Source of the DNA: Macrotis lagotis
Lineage: Eukaryota; Chordata; Mammalia; Peramelemorphia; Peramelidae
Reading direction: 5' to 3'
NCBI RefSeq assembly: GCF_037893015.1
Contig: NC_133658.1
Span: 170,742,659-170,806,658, forward strand
DNA: 64,000 nucleotides
Shown here: piece after piece, positions 25,101 to 33,560 of the stretch
Layout of the letters: each line of letters begins with the position of its first letter
How positions within the stretch are numbered: the first letter of the stretch is position 1
Position numbers and translations under genes: made by a program
Notes under the pieces: generated by a model
The model's database searches: none
What the model was told of the DNA's origin: nothing
Seen by the model: only the letters and a program-made list of their open reading frames with translations

Positions 25101-28100
25101 GCATGACCAGTATGACCAGAAAGGACAATGATCAATGTTGGAAGAGATGTGGGAAATCTGGGACACTAATACATTGTTGGTGGAGCTGTGAACTCATTCA
25201 ACCTTTCTGGAGAGCAATTTGGGATTATGCCCAAAGGGCAACAAAGATGTGCATACCCTTTGATCCAGCAATACCACTACTGGGTCTACCCTTAAGAGAT
25301 TATGAAAAAGGGTAAAAACATCACTTGTACAAAAATATTCATAACAGCTCTGTTTGTGGTGGTAAAGAATTGGAAATTAAGTAAATGTCCTTCAATTGGG
25401 GAATGGCTTAACAAACTGTATATGTACATTGTGGAACACTACTGTTCTATTAGAAACCAGGAGGGATGGGAATTCAGAGAAGCCTGGAAGGATTTGCATG
25501 AACTGATGCTGAACGAGATGAGCAGAACCAGAAAAATACTGTACACCCTTAACAGCAACATGGGGGCAATGATCAACCTTGATGGACTCACTCATTTCAT
25601 CAGTGCAACAATCAGGGACAATTTGGGGCTGTCTGCAATGGAGAATACCATCTGTATCCAAAGAAAGAATTGTGGAGTTTTAACAAAGACCAAAGACTAT
25701 TACCTTCAATTTAGAGGAAAAAAACCCCATTATCTTATTATGAAATTTGCTATCTGTTATATTTATTTTTATTTATATTTATTTCTTATACTTTATTTTT
25801 TTCCTTAAGGATATGATTTCTCTCTCATCACATTCAACTGAGATCAATGTATACCATGGAAACAATGTAAAGACTAATGGAATACCTTGTGTGTGGGGGG
25901 GAGCAAGATTAGGGGGCAAAAAAAATTATAAAACTCAAAATAAATCAAATCTTCATTTAAAAAATAAATAAATAAATAAAACAGCTAAAATGAAAAAAAA
26001 AAAAGATAGACTGCCAGAATTTCCAAGTCCATAGCAATTTGTCTAAGTGTAGTGGTTGTAAGTTGACACTTTACTCATGTGCTGGTGGAAGGTAAAGATA
26101 AGCCACCTAGAAATATTTATTTGAGACCAGAAGAAATGAAACAATGGAAAACCAAAGGGATAAAGTTAAAGAAACTGCAAGATAAAAAAAAGTTGTGAGC
26201 AGTCACCTAAGTAATAAAATATGCATATTCAGCATATATAAGCATAGATGTTCTGTAACTAAATAAAACTTGCTATATTTATAATTAATTTAAGATCAGG
26301 AGAGATCTGGATTTGAATCTAAGTTCTAATATTTTCTACTTAGATGACAGAGCAATTCACTGAATTTCTTGGAGTCTCAATGAAATCTATACTACTGGGA
26401 CAAAAAGAATTTAATCAGTTATCTCTGTGTTATTGTGATAAAAGGCTTTGTAAACCCTAAAGCAATACGGAAATAATAATTATTGTGAATTATCTCACCC
26501 CAGAATGATATGAATTGTTACTGTGTTGTGATATATTTAGTAATAAATGGGAAATGTTTCAAGTAATTGTGTCAATATGATTTTTATATAATTAAATCAT
26601 ATATCCCTAGCATACTCCACTAAAATAGGAATCCAGGCAGAGTTTGACTTTTTGAAGACACCTGGTCTGCAACCTAGGTAGCCAGGACTTCCTGCTTCTC
26701 TAGCAAGGGCTCAGTTTTTCTGCAAGTACACTTGAAGCCCAGCACTAAAAACCAGACATTCTAAGAATACAGTTTCAGCCAGCACTTTCACCAAAGTTGG
26801 TGAAGTTAATACTGCAACTCATTGAATGATTAACCTAAAAAACTTGATTTTAACTTACCATAGATAAAAGTCTATTGATAGCCATTGCCCTCTGTTGAGC
26901 TTCTATGTGAGGCATCTCATTCTGAATAACTTGGTCTGTAATCCCATGAGGAAACTGATGACATAATTCTATAATCCTACGAATAAAGATAACAATAATA
27001 TTTTATACAATCCATTTCAAGGAAGGAGGAAAAATGTTGGCATCATGAAATAATATTTCATCCTTTCCACATTTGACAGATAATTGATATAATTGTCTTT
27101 ACTCACTCTTACTAAATCAAGAGTTTTAAATTAGTATAAAACTTATATTAAAACTTTGGGGGTGGCGGCTAGGTGGCGCAGTGGATAAAGCACCAGCCCT
27201 GGAGTCAGGAGTACCTGGGTTCAAATCCGGTCTCAGACACTTAATAATTACCTAGCTGTGTGGCCTTGGGCAAGCCACTTAACCTCATTTGCCTTGCAAA
27301 AACCTAAAAAACCCCAAAAAAAACCTTTGGGGGAAAAGGTAAAGTTGTGCCTTTAAAGTCCTATCTAAAATACTACTTTCCTAACTTTTGCGATGGACTT
27401 ATCATAAAGAATGTGATCCAACCGCGACAGAGCTGTTGGTGCTGTTGGTGTTGGAACAAAGACTGAAGCACATTTTTTTTATTATTATTATTTGGGGGGG
27501 TGCAGGGCAAATGGGGCTGGGTGACCCACCTGGGGCCGCATAGCAGGGTGATTGTTGGGTGTCTGAGACCAGATTGGGACCTGAGTGCTCCTGGCTCAAG
27601 GGCCAATGCTCTATCTGCCACCCAGCCACCCCTACTATTATTACTATTTTATTTTATTTTGGTTTTTTTCTTTTTTTTGGTTTTTGCAGGGCAGTGGGGT
27701 TGGGGTGGCTTGCATGTCACACAGCTGAGTGATTATTGGGTGTATGGGACCAGATATGGGCTCAGGTGCTCCTGGCTCCAGGGCTGGTGCAGTGTCCATT
27801 GCACCACCTGGCCATACCTACAATTATTACTATTTTTTGAATTTTAATTTTTTTCTCTCCCCTTTATCACTCAAGTGAGTTTATATTTTTTGGGGGGAGG
27901 GGGTATTTTGTTTACTTTTAAACAAGAATATTTTATTAATGTATAAAAAAACATTATTTGTACAAAATAAGAATAAACATTAAATTACAAAAAAAATACT
28001 ACTTTCCATCAGAAAACTTTCCCAATACTTTAAAAGACTAGTATCTATTATTTCCAATTTATCCTGTCTATAGCTTGTTTATACATAGTTTTTGCATGTT

Positions 28101-30824
28101 TCCCCCCCAATAATTGGAATTCCTGAAGAGGAGAAAATATCTTTTAGCTTTCTTTGTCTTTCCAGAATGTAGCATAGTGCCTGCCTGTCACGTGGGAAGT
28201 ACTCAATATTTATTGACTGTATACCTTAAGATGTTGAAAGTATGAATAGTCAATATCTAACACAAAAAATGTAATTTCCTATAATTTATAAATTTGTTGC
28301 TGATAGTTCTGATGATATGCCATTGTTTCACCTCAACATTATTTATACTTTAACCTAAACTACCAAATAAAACTCTCTGTAAAATAGTCCCCTATCACTG
28401 GACAGTTTGTTTGTATTGAGTTGTGAACTCCTTGAGGGTAGGGAACAGATTTATTCCTGTATCCCTGTCAGAAATTAGTATAAATACTTTCCTTGTACAT
28501 TCAGTCTCAGAATAAATGTTTTCTGACCTGAATTAAAACTATACAAAGAACCTAGCACATAATTAGGAACAATCCTGGAGCTTCTAAATGGTGCTGGAGG
28601 AAATTCCCTCAATCATGCTAACTGGTTTATTATAAATTTATAATGCCAAATGTCAACTAAGATATCATCACAGCAAGGTATTTCTTTTCTTCTTCCCTAA
28701 ATGAATCTCTAACACATTTCCAAAGCAACTAAACCAAATATTCTCCCCCTCAAGGCCCTTCCAGGACCTTCTCAAAAGAAGACCTTTTCCTCATACTTTA
28801 CTGAAAAAAGAGAAGCCATTTGATCTGTTTCCTCCTTTTCCCTTACTCTATAGCTCAAAACCCCCTTTGATATCACTCCTCATTCTCCTTTACCACATGG
28901 TCTCTGAAGATGTGGCCTTTATCTTTAACCAAGGCCAAGAGTTTTACTTGTAGCCTTTATATCATCCCTACCCATCTCTAGCAAAACTGCTCATCCAATC
29001 ACCCCCCCCTTTTCCCAATCTTTAGTCTCTTTCTAATGTTTCCTTGCCTGCTGCCTCCAAACACATCTTTCTCCTATATTTTTAAGAAACCGTCTATACT
29101 AATTTCCTCCACTTTTTCATGTTTCAGCCCTTGCACCCTTGCTGCCAACCACACTGAAAATGCTTTCCAAAGTTTATTTGTTAAAAATGTACTGGCAACT
29201 TCTGTTTTATAATATTATTAATGCAACTTTTCCCTAATTCCAGCCCTCCACCCCAATTATTTTGGTGAATAATGGAGCTTTCTTTGAATTTTTGATGTCC
29301 CTTGGATATACTGCCTGGCATTGGTTATCTCTGGATACAAGATGGCCATTGCTGTCTTCTAAGTTTGTGATCTTGATATTCTCCTGCACGCTTCGTTTTT
29401 CTACATACCTGCCAAATCTTACTCTTTTCTACCTTCATAACAGCTCTCATATCCAATTCCTTCTTTTACTCACACAGGTACTATGTTAGCTCTACTTTTC
29501 TTAGTTTTTTTTTGTAAGGCATGGGGTTAAGTGACTTGCCCAAGGCCACACAGCTAGGTAATTACTAAGTGTCTGAGGCTGGATTTGAACTCAGGTACTC
29601 CTGACTCCAGGGCCGGTGCTCTATCCACTGCGCCACCTAGCCACCCCTTAGGTCTACTTTTCAATAAACTCCAGGGGCCTCCAATTGCCTATAGGATTGA
29701 ATACAGTCTTCCTTTTAAATCATTTTTTCCTTCCTTTTAATTTTTAAAGGTTTACACAGCCTGACTTCAACCTATCTTTCTAGTCTCATTAGACATATTC
29801 CATACTACACATAGACTTTGTGTTCTAGTCAAAAATGACTTTTTCTTTATTCCTAATTCCTAAATTCAGTTTTCCTCCTTTTCTGCGACCTAACTATGGG
29901 TGGATCTCATACCTCCGTCCTTTCTCTTTCTTTTACACATTCTCTCAATGCCGTCATTGGCCCTGATATCATGACTACAAAGACTTTTTCCCAAATTATG
30001 TTTTGTAGCCCTAGTCTCTTGGATGTTAACTCCAGTTAATCATGTATCAAGTCCCTGTTACTTATTAGGCAATCTCTCTCGATGTAGATCTTTTTCTGTG
30101 CTTAGGTGTGTATACATTGTTTTCTTCCAAAGGATAATTACTGAAGCTGTATCCCTTTTGTCTTTGCATCCTCCAGCTCCTACACGGACAGGTAGGATTC
30201 CTAACAGAACAATGTATAAAGGTGATTGAATGACAGTGTCGGTCTCGGTCCTGTGCCACTTATCTTTTTATATACTTTTATAATTCCGTAGCAACATCAT
30301 TAGCTTCCTTTACCATCCTAAATTGTTTCTTTTTATCGGCTTAAAAATAACATTAGTTTAAGAAGGGATTCATTGGCTTGACAGAGAAAAATTGACGAAT
30401 CTCTTGATCAGAGCATCGGGTAAGGCTAAGGTCCCAGGTGCACTTCTGGAAGCCGACCAGGCCCGTCGTCACCGGGGAGCCGCCCCTGGAAGGCTCGGCA
30501 GAGCGCGCGTGCGCTCGGTCACTTGGTGGCCGGACAGGCGTCTCGGAGCTGCTTCGAAGGGCCGCCGGCTGACTTAGACTTTGCAAACTTTCTTCTTTTT
30601 TTCAAACTTTCTACATCAATTCCAAGTCAGCGGGTCACGCGGGCCGGCAGGAGTGAGGCCGGGCGGCAGTGACAGGCTCTTCTCCCCTCCCCCTCCTCAA
30701 CCTTTCACCCCCCGAAGTCCCCGGCCAATCCGGCGCCGCGTCCCGCCGCCTGCCCGCTTTACCTGTTTTCTATTTCCACCGGGTCCGCATCCGGCGGCTG
30801 CGCCTTCACTTTGGCCTCAGCCAT
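13087..30824 (-). CDS. POLR3F: POLR3F, RNA polymerase III subunit RPC6 (RPC39), complete, 9 coding exons
   Basis: Joined on the minus strand from 30824-30763, 26976-26859, 24491-24424, 24293-24226, 22507-22395, 21438-21295, 20901-20794, 17281-17090 and 13164-13087. The exons total 951 nt and stay in frame, giving 316 residues plus stop, the length of human RPC6. The protein starts MAEAKVKAQPPDADPVEIEN and ends CIYMTEWLEF. RPC6 forms, with RPC3 and RPC7, the Pol III-specific heterotrimer that contacts TFIIIB and helps open the promoter; it acts in the nucleus and also supports cytosolic DNA sensing by Pol III. The family has tandem winged-helix domains in the N-terminal and middle parts and a C-terminal 4Fe-4S site. 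The four expected cysteines are present at residues 287, 290, 296 and 307. All introns have GT donors and AG acceptors. I recognised the gene from remembered human protein sequence; frame continuity over nine exons makes the call very strong. Confidence 0.97.
14037..14187 (-). repeat. marsupial tRNA-derived SINE
   Basis: A full-length minus copy in POLR3F intron 8, so in the same sense as the gene. Confidence 0.93.
14925..15135 (+). repeat. MIR-type CORE-SINE
   Basis: It contains the old-SINE core around GTCTGTAAAATGGAGACAAT and the end GTGAGGATCAAAT. It is diverged. Confidence 0.6.
15656..15840 (-). repeat. L1 3'-end fragment
   Basis: Poly-T followed by the pyrimidine-rich L1 3' UTR complement (CTTCCCTCCCCCCTACC, then TTTCCATGTTATACACTGAT). 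It matches the reverse of 19700-19830. Confidence 0.7.
16215..16369 (+). repeat. marsupial tRNA-derived SINE
   Basis: A near-consensus plus copy in POLR3F intron 8, antisense to the gene, with an A-tail. Confidence 0.94.
17090..17281 (-). CDS. POLR3F: POLR3F coding exon 8
   Basis: It encodes 64 residues, VELSMEDIETILNTLIYDGK through APCGLCP, which includes the third winged-helix-like region and the first two Fe-S cysteines (C287, C290). A polypyrimidine run precedes the acceptor and the donor is GTAAGTT. A 3.9-kb intron separates it from the last exon. Confidence 0.98.
17316..17366 (+). repeat. (TCTA)n microsatellite
   Basis: About 12 TCTA units with small interruptions, 35 bases upstream of POLR3F exon 8 on the gene strand and close to its acceptor. 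Confidence 0.95.
17535..17775 (-). repeat. MIR-type SINE, diverged
   Basis: It contains the reversed old-SINE core (TTACAAATTAGGAAACCGA, then AAATGATTTGTCCATGATTA) and GGATTTGATTAGAAGTCTTC. Confidence 0.65.
17781..17958. repeat. long inverted repeat (fold-back) in POLR3F intron 8
   Basis: The left arm 17781-17861 and right arm 17889-17958 are reverse complements over nearly their full length, with a 27-base spacer. The shared core on the left is GACAGACCATTCATAATTCA, continuing AATTTGGTTCAGTTGAA; mismatches number only a handful, and a short AC-rich insertion lengthens the left arm. A SINE starts at the very next base (17959). No known family was recognised. Confidence 0.92.
17959..18133 (+). 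repeat. marsupial tRNA-derived SINE, with internal insertion
   Basis: A plus copy. An AT-rich extra segment (about 18045-18070) interrupts the part between the TTAATA and GTGACCT blocks. Confidence 0.88.
18310..18475 (-). repeat. old MIR-type SINE
   Basis: It contains ACTTATGAGGAAATTGAGGC and GGTTAAATGACCCATCCAAG, the reversed core of CORE-SINEs. Confidence 0.6.
19135..19830 (+). repeat. L1 3' end, split by a SINE
   Basis: It matches 25430-25960 base for base over long stretches (ATTAGAAACCAGGAGG, GATGCTGAGCGAAATGAGCA, GGAGAATACCATCTGCATCC) and ends in an A-rich tail. A SINE is inserted at 19312-19467. Confidence 0.85.
19312..19467 (-). repeat. marsupial tRNA-derived SINE nested in L1
   Basis: A full-length minus copy. 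L1 sequence resumes on the far side. Confidence 0.94.
19885..20250 (+). repeat. MIR-like SINE split by a younger SINE
   Basis: The old SINE (AGACCTGAGTTCAAATCTAG, then CTCAACTGTAAAATGGGATA, GTGAGGATCAAATGAGATGG) is interrupted at 19963-20119. Confidence 0.7.
19963..20119 (+). repeat. marsupial tRNA-derived SINE
   Basis: Flanked by a clean target duplication, GATAGCTGTATC. It sits inside an older SINE, which gives a relative age order. Confidence 0.96.
20794..20901 (-). CDS. POLR3F: POLR3F coding exon 7
   Basis: It encodes 36 residues, AETARESKQNPMIQRNSSFA through ELGISK. The chosen donor is GTCAGT. An overlapping GTAAGG four bases upstream would drop a base-pair triplet plus one base and break the frame into exon 8, so the GTCAGT site is preferred. 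Confidence 0.93.
21001..21148 (-). repeat. marsupial tRNA-derived SINE
   Basis: A minus copy between POLR3F exons 7 and 6, flanked by CTAAAGAAATTA on both sides. It lies only about 100 bases past the exon 7 acceptor side. Confidence 0.94.
21295..21438 (-). CDS. POLR3F: POLR3F coding exon 6
   Basis: It encodes 48 residues, ASKKKVYMLYNLQPDRSVTG through CFKFLQSK, covering the conserved GGAWYSDQDFE region. Both ends are phase 0. The acceptor is CTCACAG and the donor is GTAAGA. Confidence 0.97.
22127..22181 (+). repeat. (CTA)n trinucleotide microsatellite
   Basis: About 18 uninterrupted CTA units; three more appear beyond the SINE at 22336-22346. Confidence 0.97.
22182..22335 (-). repeat. marsupial tRNA-derived SINE inserted in a CTA array
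   Basis: A minus copy ending GCTGCCCC directly followed by CTACTACTA, so the target duplication is itself CTA repeat. It lies 60 bases from POLR3F exon 5. Confidence 0.94.
22395..22507 (-). CDS. POLR3F: POLR3F coding exon 5
   Basis: It encodes GIWSRDIRYKSNLPLTEINK through AVKSVA, the second winged helix. The acceptor is TTTTTAG and the donor is GTAAGT. It closes in phase 0 at residue 143. Confidence 0.96.
22690..23900. other. POLR3F intron 4, part with nothing recognised
   Basis: AT-rich intronic DNA. No repeat family or exon was recognised. Confidence 0.5.
23911..24030 (-). repeat. old SINE fragment
   Basis: It contains GGTGACTTACCCAAGGTCAC and CTTGAACTCAGGGTCTTCCT, a reversed diverged tRNA-SINE or CORE-SINE. 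Confidence 0.6.
24226..24293 (-). CDS. POLR3F: POLR3F coding exon 4
   Basis: It encodes KMKGSDNQEKLVYQIIEDAG and the following NK, the linker and start of the second winged helix. The acceptor is TCCTCAG and the donor is GTATTG. One base carries over to exon 5. Confidence 0.95.
24424..24491 (-). CDS. POLR3F: POLR3F coding exon 3
   Basis: It encodes GQLDLLRSNTGLLYRIKESQ and the next residues, finishing winged helix 1. It leaves two bases of a glycine codon that is completed by exon 4. The acceptor is CTACAG and the donor is GTAAGT. Confidence 0.95.
24775..24931 (-). repeat. diverged marsupial SINE
   Basis: A minus copy with GTTAAGTGACTTGTACAAGG and CTCTATCCACTGTGCTACCT. Only 28 bases separate it from a plus copy at 24960. 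Confidence 0.85.
24960..25094 (+). repeat. marsupial tRNA-derived SINE, 5'-truncated
   Basis: It begins at the AGAGCACTGG block without its A-box end. The target duplication TTGTAAGCA is seen on both sides, so the truncation happened at insertion. Confidence 0.93.
25103..25965 (+). mobile_element. L1 3' end with ORF2 C-terminus
   Basis: The frame 25103-25315 reads GKSGTLIHCWWSCELIQPFW, then IPFDPAIPLLGLPLRDY, the well-known C-terminal part of L1 ORF2p with its HCWW motif. The 3' UTR follows and ends in an AAAT-rich tail near 25980. The element is 5'-truncated, lies in POLR3F intron 2 and is antisense to the gene. The frame at 25302-25808 is 3' UTR and not a separate gene. Confidence 0.9.
26275..26465 (+). 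repeat. MIR-type SINE, diverged
   Basis: It shows GATCTGGATTTGAATCTAAG and the old-SINE end GTGATAAAAGGCTTTGTAAA. Confidence 0.55.
26859..26976 (-). CDS. POLR3F: POLR3F coding exon 2
   Basis: It encodes residues 21-60, RIIELCHQFPHGITD through RLLSM, the first half of winged helix 1. The acceptor is TTCGTAG and the donor is GTAAGT. It closes in phase 0. Confidence 0.96.
27163..27325 (+). repeat. marsupial tRNA-derived SINE
   Basis: A near-consensus plus copy in POLR3F intron 1, flanked by an ACTTTGGGGG-like direct repeat. Confidence 0.95.
27473..27632 (-). repeat. GC-rich SINE variant
   Basis: It aligns to the reversed main SINE throughout, but many A positions are G on the plus strand (TGATTGTTGGGTGTCTGAG for TAATTATTAAGTGTCTGAG). 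Confidence 0.8.
27661..27818 (-). repeat. second GC-rich SINE variant, tandem with the first
   Basis: It has the same A-to-G-like pattern (TGATTATTGGGTGTATGGG) and lies 28 bases from the previous copy in the same orientation. Confidence 0.8.
27840..29500. other. POLR3F intron 1, part with nothing firm
   Basis: AT- and pyrimidine-rich DNA. No exon or repeat family could be named. Confidence 0.5.
29505..29647 (-). repeat. marsupial tRNA-derived SINE
   Basis: A minus copy with CCAAGGCCACACAGCTAGGT and GCGCCACCTAGCCACCCC. TCTACTTTTC flanks both sides. Confidence 0.93.
30763..30824 (-). CDS. POLR3F: POLR3F coding exon 1
   Basis: It encodes residues 1-20 and two bases of codon 21. The start codon is at 30824-30822 inside the CpG island. 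The exon ends GAAAACAG followed by donor GTAAAG. The acidic, proline-rich start (AQPPDADPVEIEN) matches the family N-terminus, which supports this start. Confidence 0.96.
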
Positions 30825-31199
30825 GCGGAGGCCGCGCTGGACGCCGCCGGGGTCAGGGCGGCCGGAGCAAACACTCCACCTAACACGCCCCCGGCCGGCC
30901 TCGGAGGGGCCCTTCCCCGCCGAGGACCCTCCTCCCCGCCAAGCTTCTTTGAGGTGGCTCGGGCACGCCGGTCCGGCTGGACAATTAGGAGACGCTTGGT
31001 CCGATCACAGCGTTAGCTAGTTAAAGGGCTCCCCTGTTGGCTCAGCGACTGCGCGGGAACCCCACTTGGAGCCTCAAGTGCTCCTCTCCAATACTTTTCT
31101 TCCATGGATCAGGCGGATATTTAGACACCTAAGAGGCTCCTGGAGAGGAGGCGTAGAGCGCTGATTGGATCCTCGCTCGGCTTGGAAGGGGCGGAGCCG

Positions 31200-31212
31200 G
31201 TTGCTAGGAAGC
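31200..31212 (+). promoter_or_regulatory. candidate RFX X-box-like site
   Basis: GTTGCTAGGAAGC has a good left half-site (GTTGCT) and a degenerate right half. DZANK1 is cilium-linked and X-boxes are common near ciliary gene starts. The match is imperfect. Confidence 0.3.
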
Positions 31213-31230
31213 GGAATTTTCACCAATCAC

Positions 31231-31292
31231 AACGTTCCGCTCTGCGCGTTCTGTCCGGTGCCGGAGCGTCGGTGGGAGCTGCGGCGGATCCG
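31231..31292 (+). other. DZANK1: probable DZANK1 noncoding first exon (5' UTR)
   Basis: A strong donor, GATCCG followed by GTGAGGAG, lies at 31293 downstream of the CCAAT/GC-box cluster. The first coding exon at 34075 begins with a clean acceptor and only 15 untranslated bases before its ATG, so an upstream leader exon is needed and this is the best placed candidate. The 5' limit is not visible; the start given is approximate. Confidence 0.5.
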
Positions 31293-31430
31293 GTGAGGAG
31301 CCCCGGGGAGCGGCGGTCCGGCCCGGCGGGCGCGGGGTCCCCGGGGTCCCCGGGGCCCCCGGGGCGAGCGGCGTGCGGGGACAGCCCGGGAGCGCCCGCT
31401 CACACGGGCGGGGGAGGTCGTGGCCGGACG

Positions 31431-31482
31431 TGCCCGCCGGCTTGTGCCCGCCGGCTTGTGCCCGCCGGCTTGTGCCCGCCTG
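31431..31482 (+). repeat. 14-bp minisatellite in the CpG island
   Basis: The unit TGCCCGCCGGCTTG is repeated about 3.7 times without a change, in the region just inside DZANK1 intron 1. Confidence 0.95.
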
Positions 31483-31934
31483 TGGAGGGCTCAGCTCTGA
31501 GCTGCCGCGCGGGCCCGCCCGGGGGGCCCGGCCCGGGGGCTGCCCTTTGGGCCAGTTTTAATTCCTCCATCCCTGTGGTTCCCTCGGTCCCCGCCGTTTC
31601 TCTGCTACCGCAGGGACCCTTCTGCATGTGATTGTGGGGGTTCCCTCACGCATGGGCAATGTTGCCAGAAACGGGGTGTATCTGCATGTAATGGTGGGGA
31701 GCAGGTCAGTCACAGAAAGCACCGTTAAAGCAGGGAGCTTTATATATGCGGGTGATTGTACGTGTGTGCGTGTGTGCATATGAACACAACAGAGGTGTTT
31801 CTTATTCACAGCTGTGTACATGCCTAAGGGCATACATGGTCTGCGTATTCATATGCTCCTATATCACAGATATGTAGATGTATATCTACATAGATATACA
31901 CACACAGAACGATGTTATTTTGTTCATGTTGATT

Positions 31935-32145
31935 TTTAGTTGTTCAGTTATGTTCGACTTTATATGACCCCACGCCACGGACTTTGGTGTTTTCTTGGCA
32001 AAGATACTGATTTCCTTCTTCCCCATTTTATAGATGAGGAACTGAGGAGTTAAAAAATGGCTTGCCCAGAGTCATTCAACTATTAAATGCCTTCCTGACT
32101 GCAGGCTCAATGCTCCATCCATTGCACCACTAATACCTGTTCTTT
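31935..32145 (-). repeat. CORE-SINE, MAR1-like
   Basis: It contains GACTTTATATGACCCCACGC, TCTTGGCAAAGATACTGATT and TTATAGATGAGGAACTGAGG, in DZANK1 intron 1. It is related to 32370-32595 and 58220-58445. Confidence 0.75.
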
Positions 32146-32310
32146 AAAAATAGTGTCTGCTTGGGAGTATATTGGAGAAGGAAAAGGTGATAAAGAATCT
32201 TTGTGGAGTTTTGGAGTCCAGATGTAAGGGCTGCAACTTCTGATTCATTTTTGGGGACACCTGCTTGGTCATCATCTACATCTATGAACTGAGGTGTTGG
32301 CTCCAGGTTA

Positions 32311-32312
<2 letters not shown>

Positions 32313-32344
<32 letters not shown>
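32313..32344 (+). repeat. (TG)n microsatellite
   Basis: A run of about 16 TG units. Confidence 0.97.
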
Positions 32345-32346
<2 letters not shown>

Positions 32347-32369
32347 ATCTGTGTATTATTGTTGTTATT

Positions 32370-32595
32370 CAATCATTTTCATTTGTGTTCGACTTCATGA
32401 TTGGTCTTGGCAAAGATACTGAATTGACATTTGATTCTCCAACTTATTTTATAGATGAGAAAACTGAGGCCAACAGGGTTAAGAGACTTGACTAGGGTCA
32501 CACAGCTAGTAATTGTCTCAGACTAGGTATGAAGTCAGGAAAAGTTTTTCTGACTGTAGACCTGGCGCTCTATATACTGTGCCACCTAGCTGCCA
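32370..32595 (-). repeat. CORE-SINE, MAR1-like
   Basis: It contains TTCGACTTCATGATTGGTCT, ATAGATGAGAAAACTGAGGC and GTCACACAGCTAGTAATTGT and ends GCCACCTAGCTGCC. A (TG)n tract follows. Confidence 0.8.
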
Positions 32596-32598
32596 TTT

Positions 32599-32604
32599 TG
32601 TGTG

Positions 32605-32646
<42 letters not shown>
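32599..32646 (+). repeat. (TG)n microsatellite with TA-rich right flank
   Basis: About 17 TG units; sequence to about 32910 is made of ATATAC/ATATAT variants. Confidence 0.95.
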
Positions 32647-32650
<4 letters not shown>

Positions 32651-33057
32651 GTGGTTACGTGTATATATACAATTTATATATATCACAACTGCTGTATATA
32701 CATGATATGTACATATATAGTGAACATAATTATATATCACAACTACTATATATGTGCAGATGCATATACATAGTATATATACATCAGAAATTAAATATAT
32801 ACACTTTTTAATGTATAGATTAAATATATATAAATATATACACTATAACTAGTATATCTATAGATATATTTCATAGCAAGTTTTATATATATATACATAT
32901 ATGCATATGTATTATGGCAAGTGCTAATGCCTATACTTATACTATTATTTTCTCCAGTTAATGGATGAAGAAATTAAGACTGAAAGATTTTAAGTGACTT
33001 TCCCAGAATCACATTACTAGTCAAAGTCTGAGGTAGGATTTGAACTCAGGTTTATCT

Positions 33058-33180
33058 ACTGGCCCTGGAGTCAGGAGTACCTGGGTTCAAATCCAGTCTC
33101 AGACACTTAATAATTACCTAGCCCTGTGGCCTTGGGCAAGTCACTTAACCCTATTTGCCTTGCAAAAAAAAAATAAAAAT
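33058..33180 (+). repeat. marsupial tRNA-derived SINE, 5'-truncated
   Basis: It begins ACTGGCCCTGGAGTCAGG, abutting an older reversed SINE fragment (32955-33057). Confidence 0.88.
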
Positions 33181-33185
33181 AATAT

Positions 33186-33330
33186 GATGGCGCAGTGGAT
33201 AGAGTACCAGCTCTGGAGTCAGGAGTACCTGAGTCAAATGTGACCTCAGACACTTAATAATTACCTAGTTGTGTGGCCTTGAGCAAGCCACTTAACCCCA
33301 TTGCCTTGCAAAAACTAAAAAAAAAAATAT
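33186..33330 (+). repeat. marsupial tRNA-derived SINE
   Basis: It begins GATGGCGCAGTGGATAGAG and sits directly behind the previous copy in the same orientation. Confidence 0.9.
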
Positions 33331-33560
33331 GACTCAATTCTCTGTATATTTTAGAAATGAGTCCTTTGCCAGAATCATTAGTTGTAAAGATTGTTTGCCA
33401 ATTTACTACATTTCTTTTGATCTTGGTTACAGTGGTTTTATCTGTGCAAAGGCTTTTTAATTTAATAAAATCAAAATCATCTAGTTTGTTTTTGCTAAAT
33501 TTTCTTTTCAACTGTTGAAAGGTAGAAAGAGTAAGATCAAATTCATGGCTCTGTATAAAG
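33331..33560 (-). repeat. L1 3' UTR-derived fragment
   Basis: TCTGTATATTTTAGAAATGA and TTTTTAATTTAATAAAATCA are typical of the reversed marsupial L1 3' region also seen at 40560-40620. Confidence 0.6.

Larger units (their letters stand above)
30420..31640. promoter_or_regulatory. CpG island and bidirectional POLR3F/DZANK1 promoter
   Basis: A sharply GC- and CpG-rich block in an otherwise AT-rich window. It contains the POLR3F start codon on the minus strand, and a plausible DZANK1 first exon on the plus strand begins about 400 bases further on. No TATA box is apparent at either side. Visible motifs near 31160-31230 are an inverted CCAAT (31164-31168), a GC box GGGGCGG (31188-31194), an ETS-like CGGAA and a direct CCAAT (31223-31227). 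Paired CCAAT and GC boxes in a TATA-less CpG island are usual for divergent housekeeping promoters. The promoter role is inferred from gene position. Confidence 0.85.

Noticed and set aside
25302-25808. 168-residue open frame
   Set aside because: It is the 3' UTR of an L1 whose ORF2 ends just upstream; the same DNA recurs at 19140-19640.
30581-31631. Several long open frames on both strands
   Set aside because: They are chance frames in a GC-rich CpG island with few stop codons; only the POLR3F start exon is supported.
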